64,000 nt of DNA, from assembly GCF_028769735.1 (NCBI RefSeq), contig NC_088172.1:67356631-67420630 (forward strand). The letters run 5' to 3'. The notes under the pieces were generated by a model that did no database searches, was not told where the DNA came from, and was given only the letters and a program-made list of their open reading frames with translations. Made by a program: the position numbers and the translations under genes. The DNA comes from Zonotrichia leucophrys gambelii. Its lineage: Eukaryota; Chordata; Aves; Passeriformes; Passerellidae. Of this stretch, positions 23,365 to 34,865 are shown piece after piece. Position 1 is the first letter of the stretch; every line of letters begins with the position of its first letter.

Positions 23365-24176
23365 GAAGCAGCTTCCCTGTTCCTGGTCAGCAAAGGAATG
23401 TGCATCTACCCTTACCATGATATGTGTGAGGGAGAGTCCTGGTTCCCTGTTACAGTGTCCACGTTCACCTGATCACTCTGTGTTGACAGGAGGATGAGTA
23501 ATATTGATGATACCAGCTTGGATGGTTTCTTAACATATCTGAGTCCAGTGCTTCTGTGAGTGAAGGGAGGAGAGATGCAATAAGGCAAGTGTCATGAAAA
23601 TGCAGATTTGTTTATTTTTTTAAAGGCATTGTGTTGTTAATACACAAGAATAGAGACTCTAATCTCTAATGAAGCACTTGTTCATAAATGAAGTCACTAA
23701 GTGTTTTCAGCCTGTGGCTCTAAAGTTTCTGTACTATTGGAGCATAATCCTGTTTTTAAGTTACTAATGATAATGTAGAAAGCTTGGCAACTCAGTGAGC
23801 AACAGTTGTGGCTTTATGCTGGAGAACAGAGATGCTGTCTCGGTGTGATGGGCTAGGATACAGTTGGTTTGTGTGTTTATCACTTCAGTCCCAGTGTGAT
23901 GGCTGCAAATGTTGATATTTAAGGTCTGCCCACACATTGGGCAATTGAGTTTGTGCTCCTAAGTCCATTTCTAGTATGTCTGATCACATATGGAATGAGC
24001 AGCTGTATTTCAGGTGTTAAGTTGTATTAAAGACACCCAAATTGTGTTTTACTAGAGTACTGTATTAGAGCTGAGGGGCAGCTGGTAATGGATTGATCCT
24101 TACATTGTTCAGTTTGTGTTGGGCCCAGATATAATATGGGAAAGTTAAAACCAGCACAATATGGATTAGGGGTGGA

Positions 24177-24197
24177 GGTGCTATATATGATAGCACC
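24177..24197. repeat. Perfect 8-bp hairpin
   Basis: GGTGCTAT (24177-24184) and ATAGCACC (24190-24197) are exact reverse complements around a 5-base loop. Short enough to be chance. Confidence 0.7.
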
Positions 24198-25167
24198 ATG
24201 AAGTAGCAGTTATAACAAATAGCTGTTTTCTCAAAGTCATGATTGTGCTTTTGTTTTAGTCTTATGTAGCTGTTAGGTTAGAGTAACAGATCTGACTGTT
24301 CTGTGTGCAATCAGGTTGGCTTTCTAGGCTTTGCCCATGCCAAGAATGATTTATTTTTCACTTTTACTGTTTATTCACCTGCATTTTTTTTTTCTGTTAC
24401 ACTTCCTTTAGTATAGATACAGCCAAGACAGGCTTATGTGATAATTATTATTCAGGCTTTGCAGATCTGCTCTGTATGTTGTTAATCACTTTCCAGTGTT
24501 ATGTTTTGGAACTAAAGATTGCAAATTAGTAAGTTCAGATGGTATGTCTCTGTTTTAACAAACAGAGTTTAGTCCATGCAAGCTCTACAGCTGTCTTTTG
24601 GGGAAAAAACTAATGACTTATAGGTGGGCTTCAACTTTGTGTGACCTGGCCATAAGTGGGACTAGGAGCATTCACACCAAGAGGCTGTACAGAAACGATT
24701 GAATCAGTGGTCTTCCTACTGCTTTTCAGCTCTTTTGTGCCATCTGTATAAGACTGCAGGAGTACTTATGGTCTCTTTCAAGGGCCAACCTAACACAAGT
24801 TCCCAGAGCTGCATTGTGGGAAGTCTTGTCTGGGAAGTGATAACTAACAGCTTAACGTGCCTGCAGAGCATGAAGAGTGTCCTCAGTTGTGTGGAGTGAG
24901 CTGCGGACTGTTCTCTCTTCTTCGTTGATCTTCCTTGACTTCCTAAGAACCTCAGTAATTTCTTGGAAACATGAGAAATGTTGTGCACGCCAAATTTTGC
25001 ATTCATTAACTCCAGCCCCTTGCCTACAGTGTTTTGGAGATGTGTAGGGGGATAGAATATAAGAAAAAAAAGGTAGTATAGAAAGTCATCTTTCCCCTAA
25101 GGAGTTGCAGCTCGGCTAATTATTAAAGATTAGGAGCAGGCCTGATTTTAACAGGCCAAAGCTGTAG

Positions 25168-25193
25168 CCAATAAGAAGAAGAGTGCTATAAAA
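25168..25193 (+). promoter_or_regulatory. LTR core promoter: CCAAT and TATA boxes
   Basis: CCAAT at 25168-25172 and TATAAAA at 25187-25193. A TATA box at this place predicts initiation near 25215-25225, within the LTR. Activity today is unknown. Confidence 0.6.
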
Positions 25194-25433
25194 GAGTGGG
25201 TTGGTTGGCTGAGGGGGAACTGGAGTCAGTTGGCTGCTGTGAGGAGAAGGAAGAGTCAGTGCCTAGAGGAGATGCCCTCAAGAAACATCAAAGAGGTACA
25301 AAACTCTTGCAATAAGGAGACAACAATATGGAACCTTTGCAATATAATGACAACAGAGATGTTGGTGGATTTTTTTTGTTTGTTTTGCTTGATTTTCTTC
25401 AGAGTACTTGAAGAACTGCAGCATTTTCTTGGC

Positions 25434-25439
25434 AATAAA
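25434..25439 (+). terminator. Polyadenylation signal AATAAA in the LTR
   Basis: A canonical AATAAA in sense orientation, about 240 bp after the LTR TATA box, followed by TTGTGACT and then TGGTGCTGTGG, a modest GT-rich downstream element. If used, it could end transcripts of the host gene early. Confidence 0.5.
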
Positions 25440-28400
25440 ACTTGTGACTCCAGGAGATGGTGCTGTGGCCCGTGTAGGGTTTTGAGTTGGGTCATGTGGA
25501 TTGCAGTAGGTTCTGGTCAGGGTACCTGAAAAAGGTTCATTCTTAGTATCCAGATACTTCTCTGCAGAAGGGCCTATTTGAGTGTTGGCTGTTATTGTAT
25601 TACTTGTCCTTTGACTTGCAGAGCCTGTTAGTTTCAAACTTTATATGCTTCCCTTGGCACTTGAAAGTGGGACACTTGGGATTTCAGTGCCATATGCAAG
25701 AACCATGTGCTGAGGTTTCGGCAAGGAGTTGAAGGTGTGCACGAGACACGAGAACCTGACCAGATGAAGGGCCTATAGCTGGCACATTGACAATGTCAGT
25801 GCACAGCCCTGCAGATTCAAAACTGCACAGGAAGAAAGCTGTGACCTAGCCACATAGCTTCCTTTGACATGTCTGGGGGAAGGAGACTCGCTGCAGTTAG
25901 TCTGCAGTGATAGTTAAAAAGCTGCAGGTCATCATCATTTTCTCTTTGCTCTGTGAAATACAAAGCCACAGTCCTGGCTAGTGGTAGCTAGTATTTGCAA
26001 AGAAACCTGCATGTACACCTCTGTTAATGCTGCAGATTTAGCTTTGGAAAAGATTGTCGTGAAAATGTGAAGTTGCTAAATTGAGGGAAGGGGTAGATGG
26101 GTGTCTTCCCAGTGCTAATGTATATGCTGTATACAACATTTTTGGTAGGGTTTTGAAGGGTCAAAGCATCTAGATAATCCTTTATTTAGGCCTCAGAAGC
26201 TGTGATGTAAGTGGCTTCTTGTATGTCACTGCCACATTCTCACAGAATGCTATTGACAGATGCCGTTCATTTTGCAACTGCAATCCAGGCATTGGGTGCT
26301 CCCAAGATTTTCCTTGGCAGGACTATGTCTTGTCTCTACCTCTCACTCCCAGGTAACTGGACAGTAATTAAGCAAAGGCTGTGCCTCACTGGTTTTTAAA
26401 GGCAGAAGATACGTGACAACCTTTTTTAAATCGTTAAAGAATTATAGCAGTCATTTTTGGCTGGGAAACTGCAGTATAAGCAGTGGTAATCCTAAAGTAT
26501 TATGTATTTTTAATTTGGGATTATAATAGGCTAGGATAGGAAGAAGAGAAAGTTGTAAAGCTTAACATGAAGGAATATTTAATTTTTATTCAGGAGACTT
26601 TTTGGCAAAAATCCCCTGGATCTGCACAGAACCTACAGATTTAAGATGTCTTTGCACAGCCAGAGGCTGAGATCATGGCTGTCTAACTACAGTTGGATAT
26701 TCTCATATCTGCCAAGTTTAGCCTTAAATAAATAAATGAATAAAAGGTCATGCTTCGTGCTTTGTTCAAACTCTTGAAATGGTTCTAACTTAATATTCTA
26801 GAGGACAGTGACCTCCCTTTGAAGATTCTGTCCTCCTGCTCAAAATCCTGCATGGAACTAAGAAAGTAGATGTTTAAATGAAGCCATGAAATGTCTGAAG
26901 GTACTTTCTGGAATCCCTTTAAATGACCCTGGTTCAAGAAATATGCCCTACTTACTGCCAGGAGTGCAGTAAAGTCAATCACTGGAAATCTATTAGTTGT
27001 GGGCAATTGCAAGCACGTTACCCAACATTAACCCACAAAAAAGAAAATTAACACAGTTAAGAGTAGTTCTTGCCAGAGAGAGATGAACAAATAGGAGCAG
27101 AAGCTGAGTGGGAAGCTTCTAGCAGCAGGAGGACGGAGCTGTAAAGATCATCTGTTCAGACATGCTTTTTTATTTCTCCCCCCGCAACTCCCCAGGTATC
27201 TCTTTCTCTCTCACTCATGATTTTAAAGACACAGATGCAAATATACCTAATAGCTACTGTGAAATCTGTAATAACAATCAACTAGCCAGGAGGCAGTTTT
27301 CAAGGACCACTGTGATTGAGGGTAATGTTTTTACAATGAGGTCATGTCCAAAGGCAGCCTCAGCTGATGGCAAACTTGTACTTGAGCACTGAATAAGCAC
27401 CTTGTCTTGCACGGTCCCTGCTCCAGAGAGGCTGTAATCTAATAAATCTGGCACACACATCTGGTTGTATTTTTTTAATTGCTAATTTTATGGGTTTGGG
27501 GTTTGTTTTTATTGTGAGTTTGAACTTATTGTGTTCTCCTTTTGATACCTCCCTCTGTTTACTCATCTCTTCTCTTAATACTTCAGCAAGCCAGTTTTGT
27601 CAAAAGTGATTTTATTTGACTCACAGAAGTACTATCAAGTTGTGTGAAAACAAACACGAGATCAACAGGAGGGAAGCAGCAAATGGGGCAGAGTGTGTTT
27701 TCTGGTAGGTCTGCAAAGAGAGTAGGAAGCCTGGACTGCTTGTGTGTATCTTCTCCTTTATTCACAGTTTTCTCGTACAATTTCCATTTTCCTCAGAAAT
27801 GTCCATCTCTGTGAAAGTTCAGCATCTGTGCTCTGTGACACTGTTGCTGTTCAAATGGCAGGATGGGGAGGCAACTACCCAAGGGCAAACAAACTCAAGT
27901 AGGATTTGGCCAGAATGTTTTGCATGGATACCTGCAAGCCAAAAAGCCAAGGAAAAATGTCTCGTCTTGTGCTGTGTTCATAGTCATGGCAAACCACAGA
28001 GTGTCTCACGTGGCATTCTGTGAGCTCCAAAGCAATGAGCTGTGTTTCCAAGTACCTACAGGCACTTCAGGTCTCTGCAAGCTTGTCATGACACGGCTTG
28101 AATGACACCAGTTAGTTTGTACAAATTAAAATGTGAAATAGCTCATAGAGCTTTCCAGTATGGTGAGGTGGTTCTTTGCACTATGTTACCATTTAAAGGT
28201 GACTCTTCACTGAGTTTAATATCCTAACTTCTTTTAATAAAACCAAAAGTCAGTATTTTTAAAAGTAATTATATTAGACATACATAAATTATTTTTTTGA
28301 TCAACCTTTCTGTTTGAAATGAAATTTATTTGAAATCAACCAAATGTTCTTAGTATTTTAGTCTGCTGAGCTTTTTACTACCCTCTAAAAAGAGAAACTC

Positions 28401-30325
28401 ATTTACTCGTTAAAACAGCTTTCTAGGGGTACTTTGTCACACCTTTTGTTTGCCAGCAGAGAGTATTGTTTTAGTTTAGGGTGATTGGGTTTTTGTTTAT
28501 TTTCTGCTGCTTACTAAATATAGTCTAAGGGAAACAAAACCCACTTGTTCATCGTGAAGAATGGTTTATTGGTGGGGTTTGGGTTGTGGTTTTTTTGGTT
28601 TTTTTTTTTCCCTTGAGTGGTTCTCTTTTTTTTGTGGGAGGTGGTAGTATTTGTTAACGATAAAAAAATTTCAAAATTTGTTAAAATTTTTGTACATTCC
28701 ATGCAAAAGAATTTAGAAAACGATAATGTGCATGAGTAAGTGTTACTGTGGAGGACACCAGTAAGGCTATCATAGTACAAGTTTACTGTAGAGTTGTGTT
28801 TGACCAGTGGAACTCTGTGCTGCTGGTTGTGGTGCTAAATAAAATGTGGAGGGATTTTCAGCATGGCTCTTGAAACACAAGTTAAATTTTCTTCCTTCCA
28901 ATAAAGAAAAAAATGTTTTTTTTAATGCAGATTTATTGAGAGTAGACATCCAGGAAAAAATCCAATCAGCTGTGATTTTGTTTTACAGCTTCCTCCACCA
29001 TATTACTGTTTTCCCAAGTTGTATTATTACTTTTTTAGTTTTTATGTCTAAAATGATCCTCCAAATTCTCTTATGGAACACTGTCTGGGCTCTCCTCCTC
29101 TCCAGTTGTTCAAGCTTAATTTACAAAATTTGAGTAGTGCTACAATAACATATAAGCTAATGATTTTCCTTAATCATTTTCTTCCATCCTCCAGATGTAT
29201 CTGGAATATTACATAGTACGGACAGCTAATTTTGAAATGAATGAGCTGGGATGGACTATATAAATTCTTTAACTACTTGGATATCAGCTGAGGGAAAAAT
29301 CATGTCAGGTCATCAGTGGAAACTGCTGGCACAGCTCTGATTTTCAGGAACTTTTAGTTCTCTTAAACTTTCTCATTTTATTAGAAAGTCAGTGACATTA
29401 AGTAAGTGCATAAAGGGGGTTTCATGGTGGTGCTGTTGCAAGTGGTGTTGAATTGTACAGATATGGCGCCAGGGGTCACTAGAGAAGGAATATGTCTGGA
29501 GCATGGTATTTGTAAAACTTCAAAAGTTATTTGTGAAGTCCTGTTTTTAATACTTGTAATGATATGAGTACACATCATTAATATCAGGTTAGGTTTTTTT
29601 TTTTTTGTGATTTTTGTTGTGTTTTTCTTGTAAGTAGTTTTTTGTTCCTTAACTGTCGAGCTGTGTCTCAGAAGACTTCCACTTATTTTTATTTAAATTA
29701 TGACCAGATATGATGGGTCTTACGTTATTATGACCATCTCTTCAGCTGAGGTCAGAAGTTATGAATGTCTTCAGCTATTTCATCAGCTCAGTGAACTTGG
29801 AAAAAGCAGATATTCTCTCTTGTAGTCTGTTAATCACTGAAGAGCACAAAGACATCAGGGTGATGTTGAATGTCTCTTTGTCTTGCCTACATGTAATTGT
29901 ACTTGTACTCATCTTTGTTCATGTTGTTTTTTCTGCTTTTTCAACCTGGTAAAAACTCCTTTCCTTCCTCCTTCTCTTTCTTAATCTACCTTGATTTCTA
30001 GAGCATGGACATCTTGTCAGATCTGGGGCTTGGTAAGGAATCAGTTACGGGGTGAAGAAGGAGAGAGATGAGTTTTGGTGTCAACTCCATCTCATTCTGT
30101 AGACTGAATTTTGTGATTTCTTATACTGGTTTGTTTCATTTGGGCTTTTTTGTTTTGAAATCATTTAGAAGTTTGTCAGGCAGCAGAAGATGAGAAACAT
30201 CAAGTCAAAAAAAGCCCCCTGAATTATCCAGGTGGAGCAGATGATACTTAGTGCGAGTAAAGTTGTACTGAAACTATGGGGGAAATGTTTACAGGACTGG
30301 AGCGGGATATTGGTACAGTTATTTG

Positions 30326-30344
30326 TAATAATAATAATAATAAT
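30326..30344. repeat. (TAA)n microsatellite
   Basis: Six copies of TAA without interruption. Confidence 0.95.
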
Positions 30345-31425
30345 TTTAAAAATTTTATATGTTCTTTAAGTCTGAAGTCTGTCTGTGGAAAATCTGCTTT
30401 TGTCCCTGTTCTTTTTTCTTACTCCTGAATTCCTCAGCTTGATTATTGGATTGGTACTAGCTAACTGCAGGCCATAACTACTCCATCTGCCAGAAGAGAT
30501 ACTTCTAGTTGTTGAAATCTGTTGAGATTTTTTTAAAATATGTTATATTGATATTTAGCTTTGTTTTCCAAATCTAAATTATTAAGTGCAATAATTTGAA
30601 TTTTAGCATAGCTAGGAATATAATTTTATTTCTGCTATTCCCTTCATCCCTGTTGACATGGTACAGAATATGGTACATTAAATTAAATCACATCTTTACA
30701 TAAGGAAAATTGTTAAAGTTAGAAATATTGCATTGTCCAAAACAATTGGGCTCTACTTATAGATCAACAAATGATGTTGCTCCGGAAAAGCAGTTGGAGA
30801 TGAACATTCATTTATTGTTCTCAACCCTGCTTGAGTTGCTTGGCCTACTATGAATATTCTTGATGTTTAAGGTGATTAACTTGAATCTGGTGTGAGACTC
30901 TAAGCAACAATTATCGAAATAAATACTTCCTTTTGAATATAGTTGGTAACAACCCCCCATGTTTTTGTTTAATAAGCTATTATGGCATATGGATGTTTTC
31001 TGTTATCTTTTCATGAAAATTTCACATTTGAAACACATTACACATGTTGTGCGTGTTCTTTCAGTGCAGGAGGTGAACTATCCAGATTATTGTGAGTGGG
31101 TTTCTTTCTTCAGTAGGAGTTGTAAGCAGCCATGTTCTCTGCTTTAATTGTTCTACCTACAGATTAGTTTGAGATTCAATTACTGTATGAAAATCTGGCT
31201 TTGGAGTTTTGCAGACCTTTTTTTTTCCCTCATCTGGGGAGATTTTCTTTTGCCTCCAAAGTGGGTCGTTAATCTTACGGTAGCTTGAACAGATGCTTTA
31301 TTTCAGGGTTACTGGCTTCTCCTGCTTCTTGTCTAAGCGACAGACAGCTAATGTAAACAGACCCTTCCCCTTGGAAAATCCTTGGGATTGACTTGAGGTG
31401 AAAGTGAAGGGAGGGGTGTTTTTTT

Positions 31426-31443
31426 GGGGAGGGGAGGGAAGGG
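31426..31443 (+). other. Strong G-quadruplex motif
   Basis: G-runs at 31426-31429, 31431-31434, 31436-31438 and 31441-31443 are separated by loops of only 1, 1 and 2 bases, the type expected to form very stable parallel quadruplexes. Another GGGAGGGG lies about 13 bases upstream. It is on the + strand, so it would also be present in the RNA of a + strand gene. Confidence 0.75.
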
Positions 31444-31837
31444 CAGAATTGTTTGGTTTTAAATAAAATGGACATTTGAGATGCGCTTCATGTTGTGTTT
31501 TCTGGAACTATGTCCCAGCACTAGGATATACTGGAGGAGGATGATCACCAGTTAAAGCACTGCGCAGTGTCTGCTTTAAGAAAAGAGCCTGTAATGACTT
31601 TGTTCCTTTTGTGTTTTCAAATGTGTGCAGGGATCAAAGAAGCAGGTCCTGTCAGTGGTTCATGACAGGATAGCATTGGAAAAGAGAAGACTGAATGCTT
31701 TTCCCCTTAGGTTACTTAGGTCTTTCTTCTGTTCTAAGAAGAGACCAAAGACATCCTGAGAAATGTTACCTGGTGTTTCCTGGTCAGCTCACTGAACATT
31801 CAAGTCCTAGGTAGGAGGAGCAGCTTCCATGATGTTC

Positions 31838-31910
31838 CAACAACAACAAAACAAACAAAAAACCCAAAAAACCCCAAGAGAAAACAAACAGAAACACAAA
31901 CGAACACCCC
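31838..31910. repeat. A/C-rich low-complexity tract
   Basis: Composed of CAA, CAAA and CCCAAAA words, similar in character to the reverse complement of the T/G tract at 3658. No element body is recognised beside it. Confidence 0.85.
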
Positions 31911-34789
31911 CTAAAACCTGAGAGTAAAGTTTCTAGTAAGTTTGTAAAAGGAAAGGTTTTTTCCTGATTTTTGCTAACTGTATGGACCACTTGTCATTCA
32001 TATTTATGTTGAAGTCAAAGACCACACTCTCTCAGCCACCTTTACAAATAATCTTTCCACCTATAGCAATATTCTCCATTGAAATAATTCAATTCTGGCC
32101 TTTTCTGTTGGAAACACACCATTTGTGACTAGAAGGTTTGGGGACATCTCTAGGAATGAAGCAGGAGGACAGCATTTGGGTTAGCTATTGTCCAACCATC
32201 TTTCATTTGCTGGTATCTCTCTAGGGTAATTAATGGTCTCTTTCCTTTAATACTTACACGCAATTCAAAAGTAATGGTTATTACAATGGCTGAATAAAGA
32301 AGACCTAGGGAGAATATAATGGAAATTTTTTCATGTGCTGCTAACAGTCTTAATGTGATTTTTTTTTTTCACTAGTGATTCTAAGAATCCTTGTTACTTG
32401 CACAAGTTTTCTGTCTCGATTTAGTTTCTCCTGGGGCACAGACACTACTTGCAGTTAGGTGAGAGGTGTGTGGTGTGAAATGTGAAAGAAGCTTCACATC
32501 AAGGAAAAAATTGAAACTTTAATTTCACGGAGGTCAGTTGGTCATGGAGCAGACAAGTTTCTCTATCCTGAAGTCTGCTCGTGCCATTGCAGGTACCACT
32601 TGCTATATGTGCTGAAGACAGGCAGTTCTAGGGAGTTTGCTTTCAGAAAAGGCTGATGTGCTTGAGGGTTTTGCTTGGCTAAGCTCACCCTGTTTTGCAG
32701 TAACATCTAAAGTGTGCTGACTAGTCCTGATGAAAGTGTATGGTTCCTGGACTTTTAAATGTTAGTTTCTCCATAATTTTCTTTCACTTGTTAATAAAAC
32801 AATTTAGTTGCCTGCAGAGATTTCTCACCTGTGGCCCCATTACCCAAAAGAGGGAGGTGCCCCCTTTCCCAAAGTCTTTGCTGTAAGTCACAGCCCTAGT
32901 AGGTGACATTACCCCAAGTGCTGTACAAACAGAAATCATGCAAAAATTTATTTTTCAAAAGGTATGCCAACACTAGTCCCTCTTCCTTCCCCCTAATAAA
33001 GTGAATATTTAGGTAAAGCTGGAATCTGGTTCTATCTAAGCCTTCCTTAAAGTGTGTGCCAACTTAATTATTTTTAGAAGAAAGCAACAAAGCAATCCAC
33101 TCTGTGTTGGTTCCTTTCTTAGGAGTGGATGTGGGCTTGGTCCATGCTGTGTGCACCAGAAACTCTGGTTTCATTTGGAGACTTTTCAGTATTGGAGATG
33201 CTGAGGTTTGTGTTTCGGTTCTGCCTCCAGAAAGGAATCTGCTCCAGTTTTTCAGGACTGGCATAAGCTCCAGTGTGGCGGTATCACCCTCCGAGGTCCT
33301 GCGGGGTCTCTCTGGTACAAAAGATAGATGTGAATTTCTGTTCTCTGTGGAAACAAAGAGCAGTGGTTTAAAGAGACATTTAATTGGGAGATGTATTTCA
33401 TAGACTTTAATAAACACCTTTGGGAGCAATAGCAACCTTTTGCACTGGTTGGGGGTGGGGGGGTACTGTTACATTCCCTGAAATGTTGAAAGTACTTAAG
33501 CCTTGCTTTTGCTGACATTCCTTCCAAGTCCAGCATGCTGCTTTCAGCAGCACTTCTGAGATCCCTAAAACAAGGTGGTCTTTTTTCTTCTGAGTTTTGT
33601 CTGGCCTTTTACAAACCAAAGCTTTCAGGCTCCTTTTAGGCCCTTCTGTCCTGAGATTTTATTTTGAGGGGTTTTCCCCAAACAATACAATTCCTTCTTC
33701 CTTTTTCACCTATGACATGAAAGTCAAGGTTTTTTCTGATGATAACTACTATCTCTTAAAGATTCTTTCTCTGTGTCCATTTGCCTAAACACTCACCAAT
33801 CAGAGACCAGAGAGGGTGAAGTAATGAAGAAAAAGGGAAATCTGTAGTGCTCACTGATCTTGGTGGATAGTTTGTGGTATGGTGCCTGTTGCAAAATGTG
33901 TTTTGGCCCTGGCTATGCAGAATCCAACCCTGGACTGCTTGAGGCCTGACTTCTGTAAAGAGAGGCAAAATAGAGCCTTCAGTGGGGCACATAGCAGCAA
34001 AAGAAGAGATGGAATGGAAAACAAATTAATGTTAGGTAGGCAGGAGCAAAAACAATGGTCTATTTGTGAAGAGTGTATTGCTAGAAAGGCTGACTGGGGT
34101 GTCTGAGGTTGAGATGGGACATAATTACTTAGCTTGGGTTGGGAGATTAAATAGTGACAGATGGTTCACGTGGTTTTCTGATGCAGGAGAAGGTATGAAG
34201 CACGTCTGTGTTTGTGTGAGAGAGTGCCAGAGCTTGGAGGATTGATTATGTGTGAGAAGCTTAACATGTGAGTGCAGTGTTTGTGTGCAAGCATGCAAAG
34301 GCAGGAGTGTTTGTGTCAAAGGAGGTGTGTGTGAGACAACTCTTCTAGTGGCATACAGACGTACATGAGGGATAGTCTCGTGTTGGTGTTGTAGTAAGAG
34401 AGAACCTGAAACATATTTGTGTGGGCTGGTTTTGTTGTGATTTTTTTAAAAAAAAAAGCTGATGTAACTTGCCTTACTGTAAAAAATAGAAATGCTCCAA
34501 AGATGTACTTCCTTGCTGAAATGTTCTTTTCTGCAAATATTGCGAGTTCTTGAAACATCATTATTTTTAATAATGCTCTGTCATGGGACATAAAAATTTC
34601 TCTTCCTATATTTTAAAGTACAATGAAGCTACGTTTTGCCCTACATACCTAAGGCATAACATATAGAAAGCACTTAATTTGTGGACCATTACAACGTGCT
34701 TTGGGTCATGTTGTGGCCAAAGGCTGTGGTTTAATTTACCAAAAAAGTATTGTAATCACATTGAAGTGCACTTCCTGAACTCTCTTACT

Positions 34790-34865
34790 GTTTTTTTTTT
34801 TTCTTCTTTTTTTTTTTTTGTTTGGTTTTCTTTTTGTTGTTGTTTTGGTCTTTTATTTGGCCTTA
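34790..34865. repeat. T/G-rich low-complexity tract
   Basis: Two poly-T runs separated by CTTCT, then TTGTTGTTGTTTTGG words. Phe/Cys-rich translations through it are compositional. Confidence 0.85.

Larger units (their letters stand above)
16659..25035 (+). other. Presumed start of a long first intron
   Basis: Begins with the donor GTAGGG and shows no recognisable exon. Content is AT-rich unique sequence with small tandem repeats (20876, 22804, 23345) and an 8-bp hairpin (24177). The frames of 136 codons (17231 +), 119 codons (17310 -) and 102 codons (21864 -) have no recognisable domain. The intron reading depends on the exon call; otherwise this is intergenic DNA. Confidence 0.55.
25041..25452 (+). 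mobile_element. Solo LTR of an endogenous retrovirus (avian ERV type)
   Basis: About 412 bp that begins TGTGTAGG and ends GACTCCA, so has TG...CA termini, flanked by the 5-bp direct repeat GGAGA (25036-25040 and 25453-25457). Promoter elements are in LTR order: CCAAT at 25168, TATAAAA at 25187 and AATAAA at 25434. No gag, pol or env sequence lies on either side, so it is a solo LTR left by recombination between two LTRs. The segment GGCCTGATTTTAACAGGCC also reads like LTRs I associate with bird genomes, but the family is not assigned. The 3' boundary has an alternative: ACAACA followed by GAGATG at 25356-25361 would match 25037-25042 and give a 313-bp element starting at 25043. I prefer the longer version because it includes the canonical polyadenylation signal. 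Orientation is the same as the gene at 16568. Confidence 0.72.

Noticed and set aside
25043..25355. Shorter LTR ending at ACAACA with GAGATG flanks
   Set aside because: Not excluded, but it leaves the canonical AATAAA outside the element, and GAGATG is frequent in this GA-rich sequence. The longer boundary fits better.
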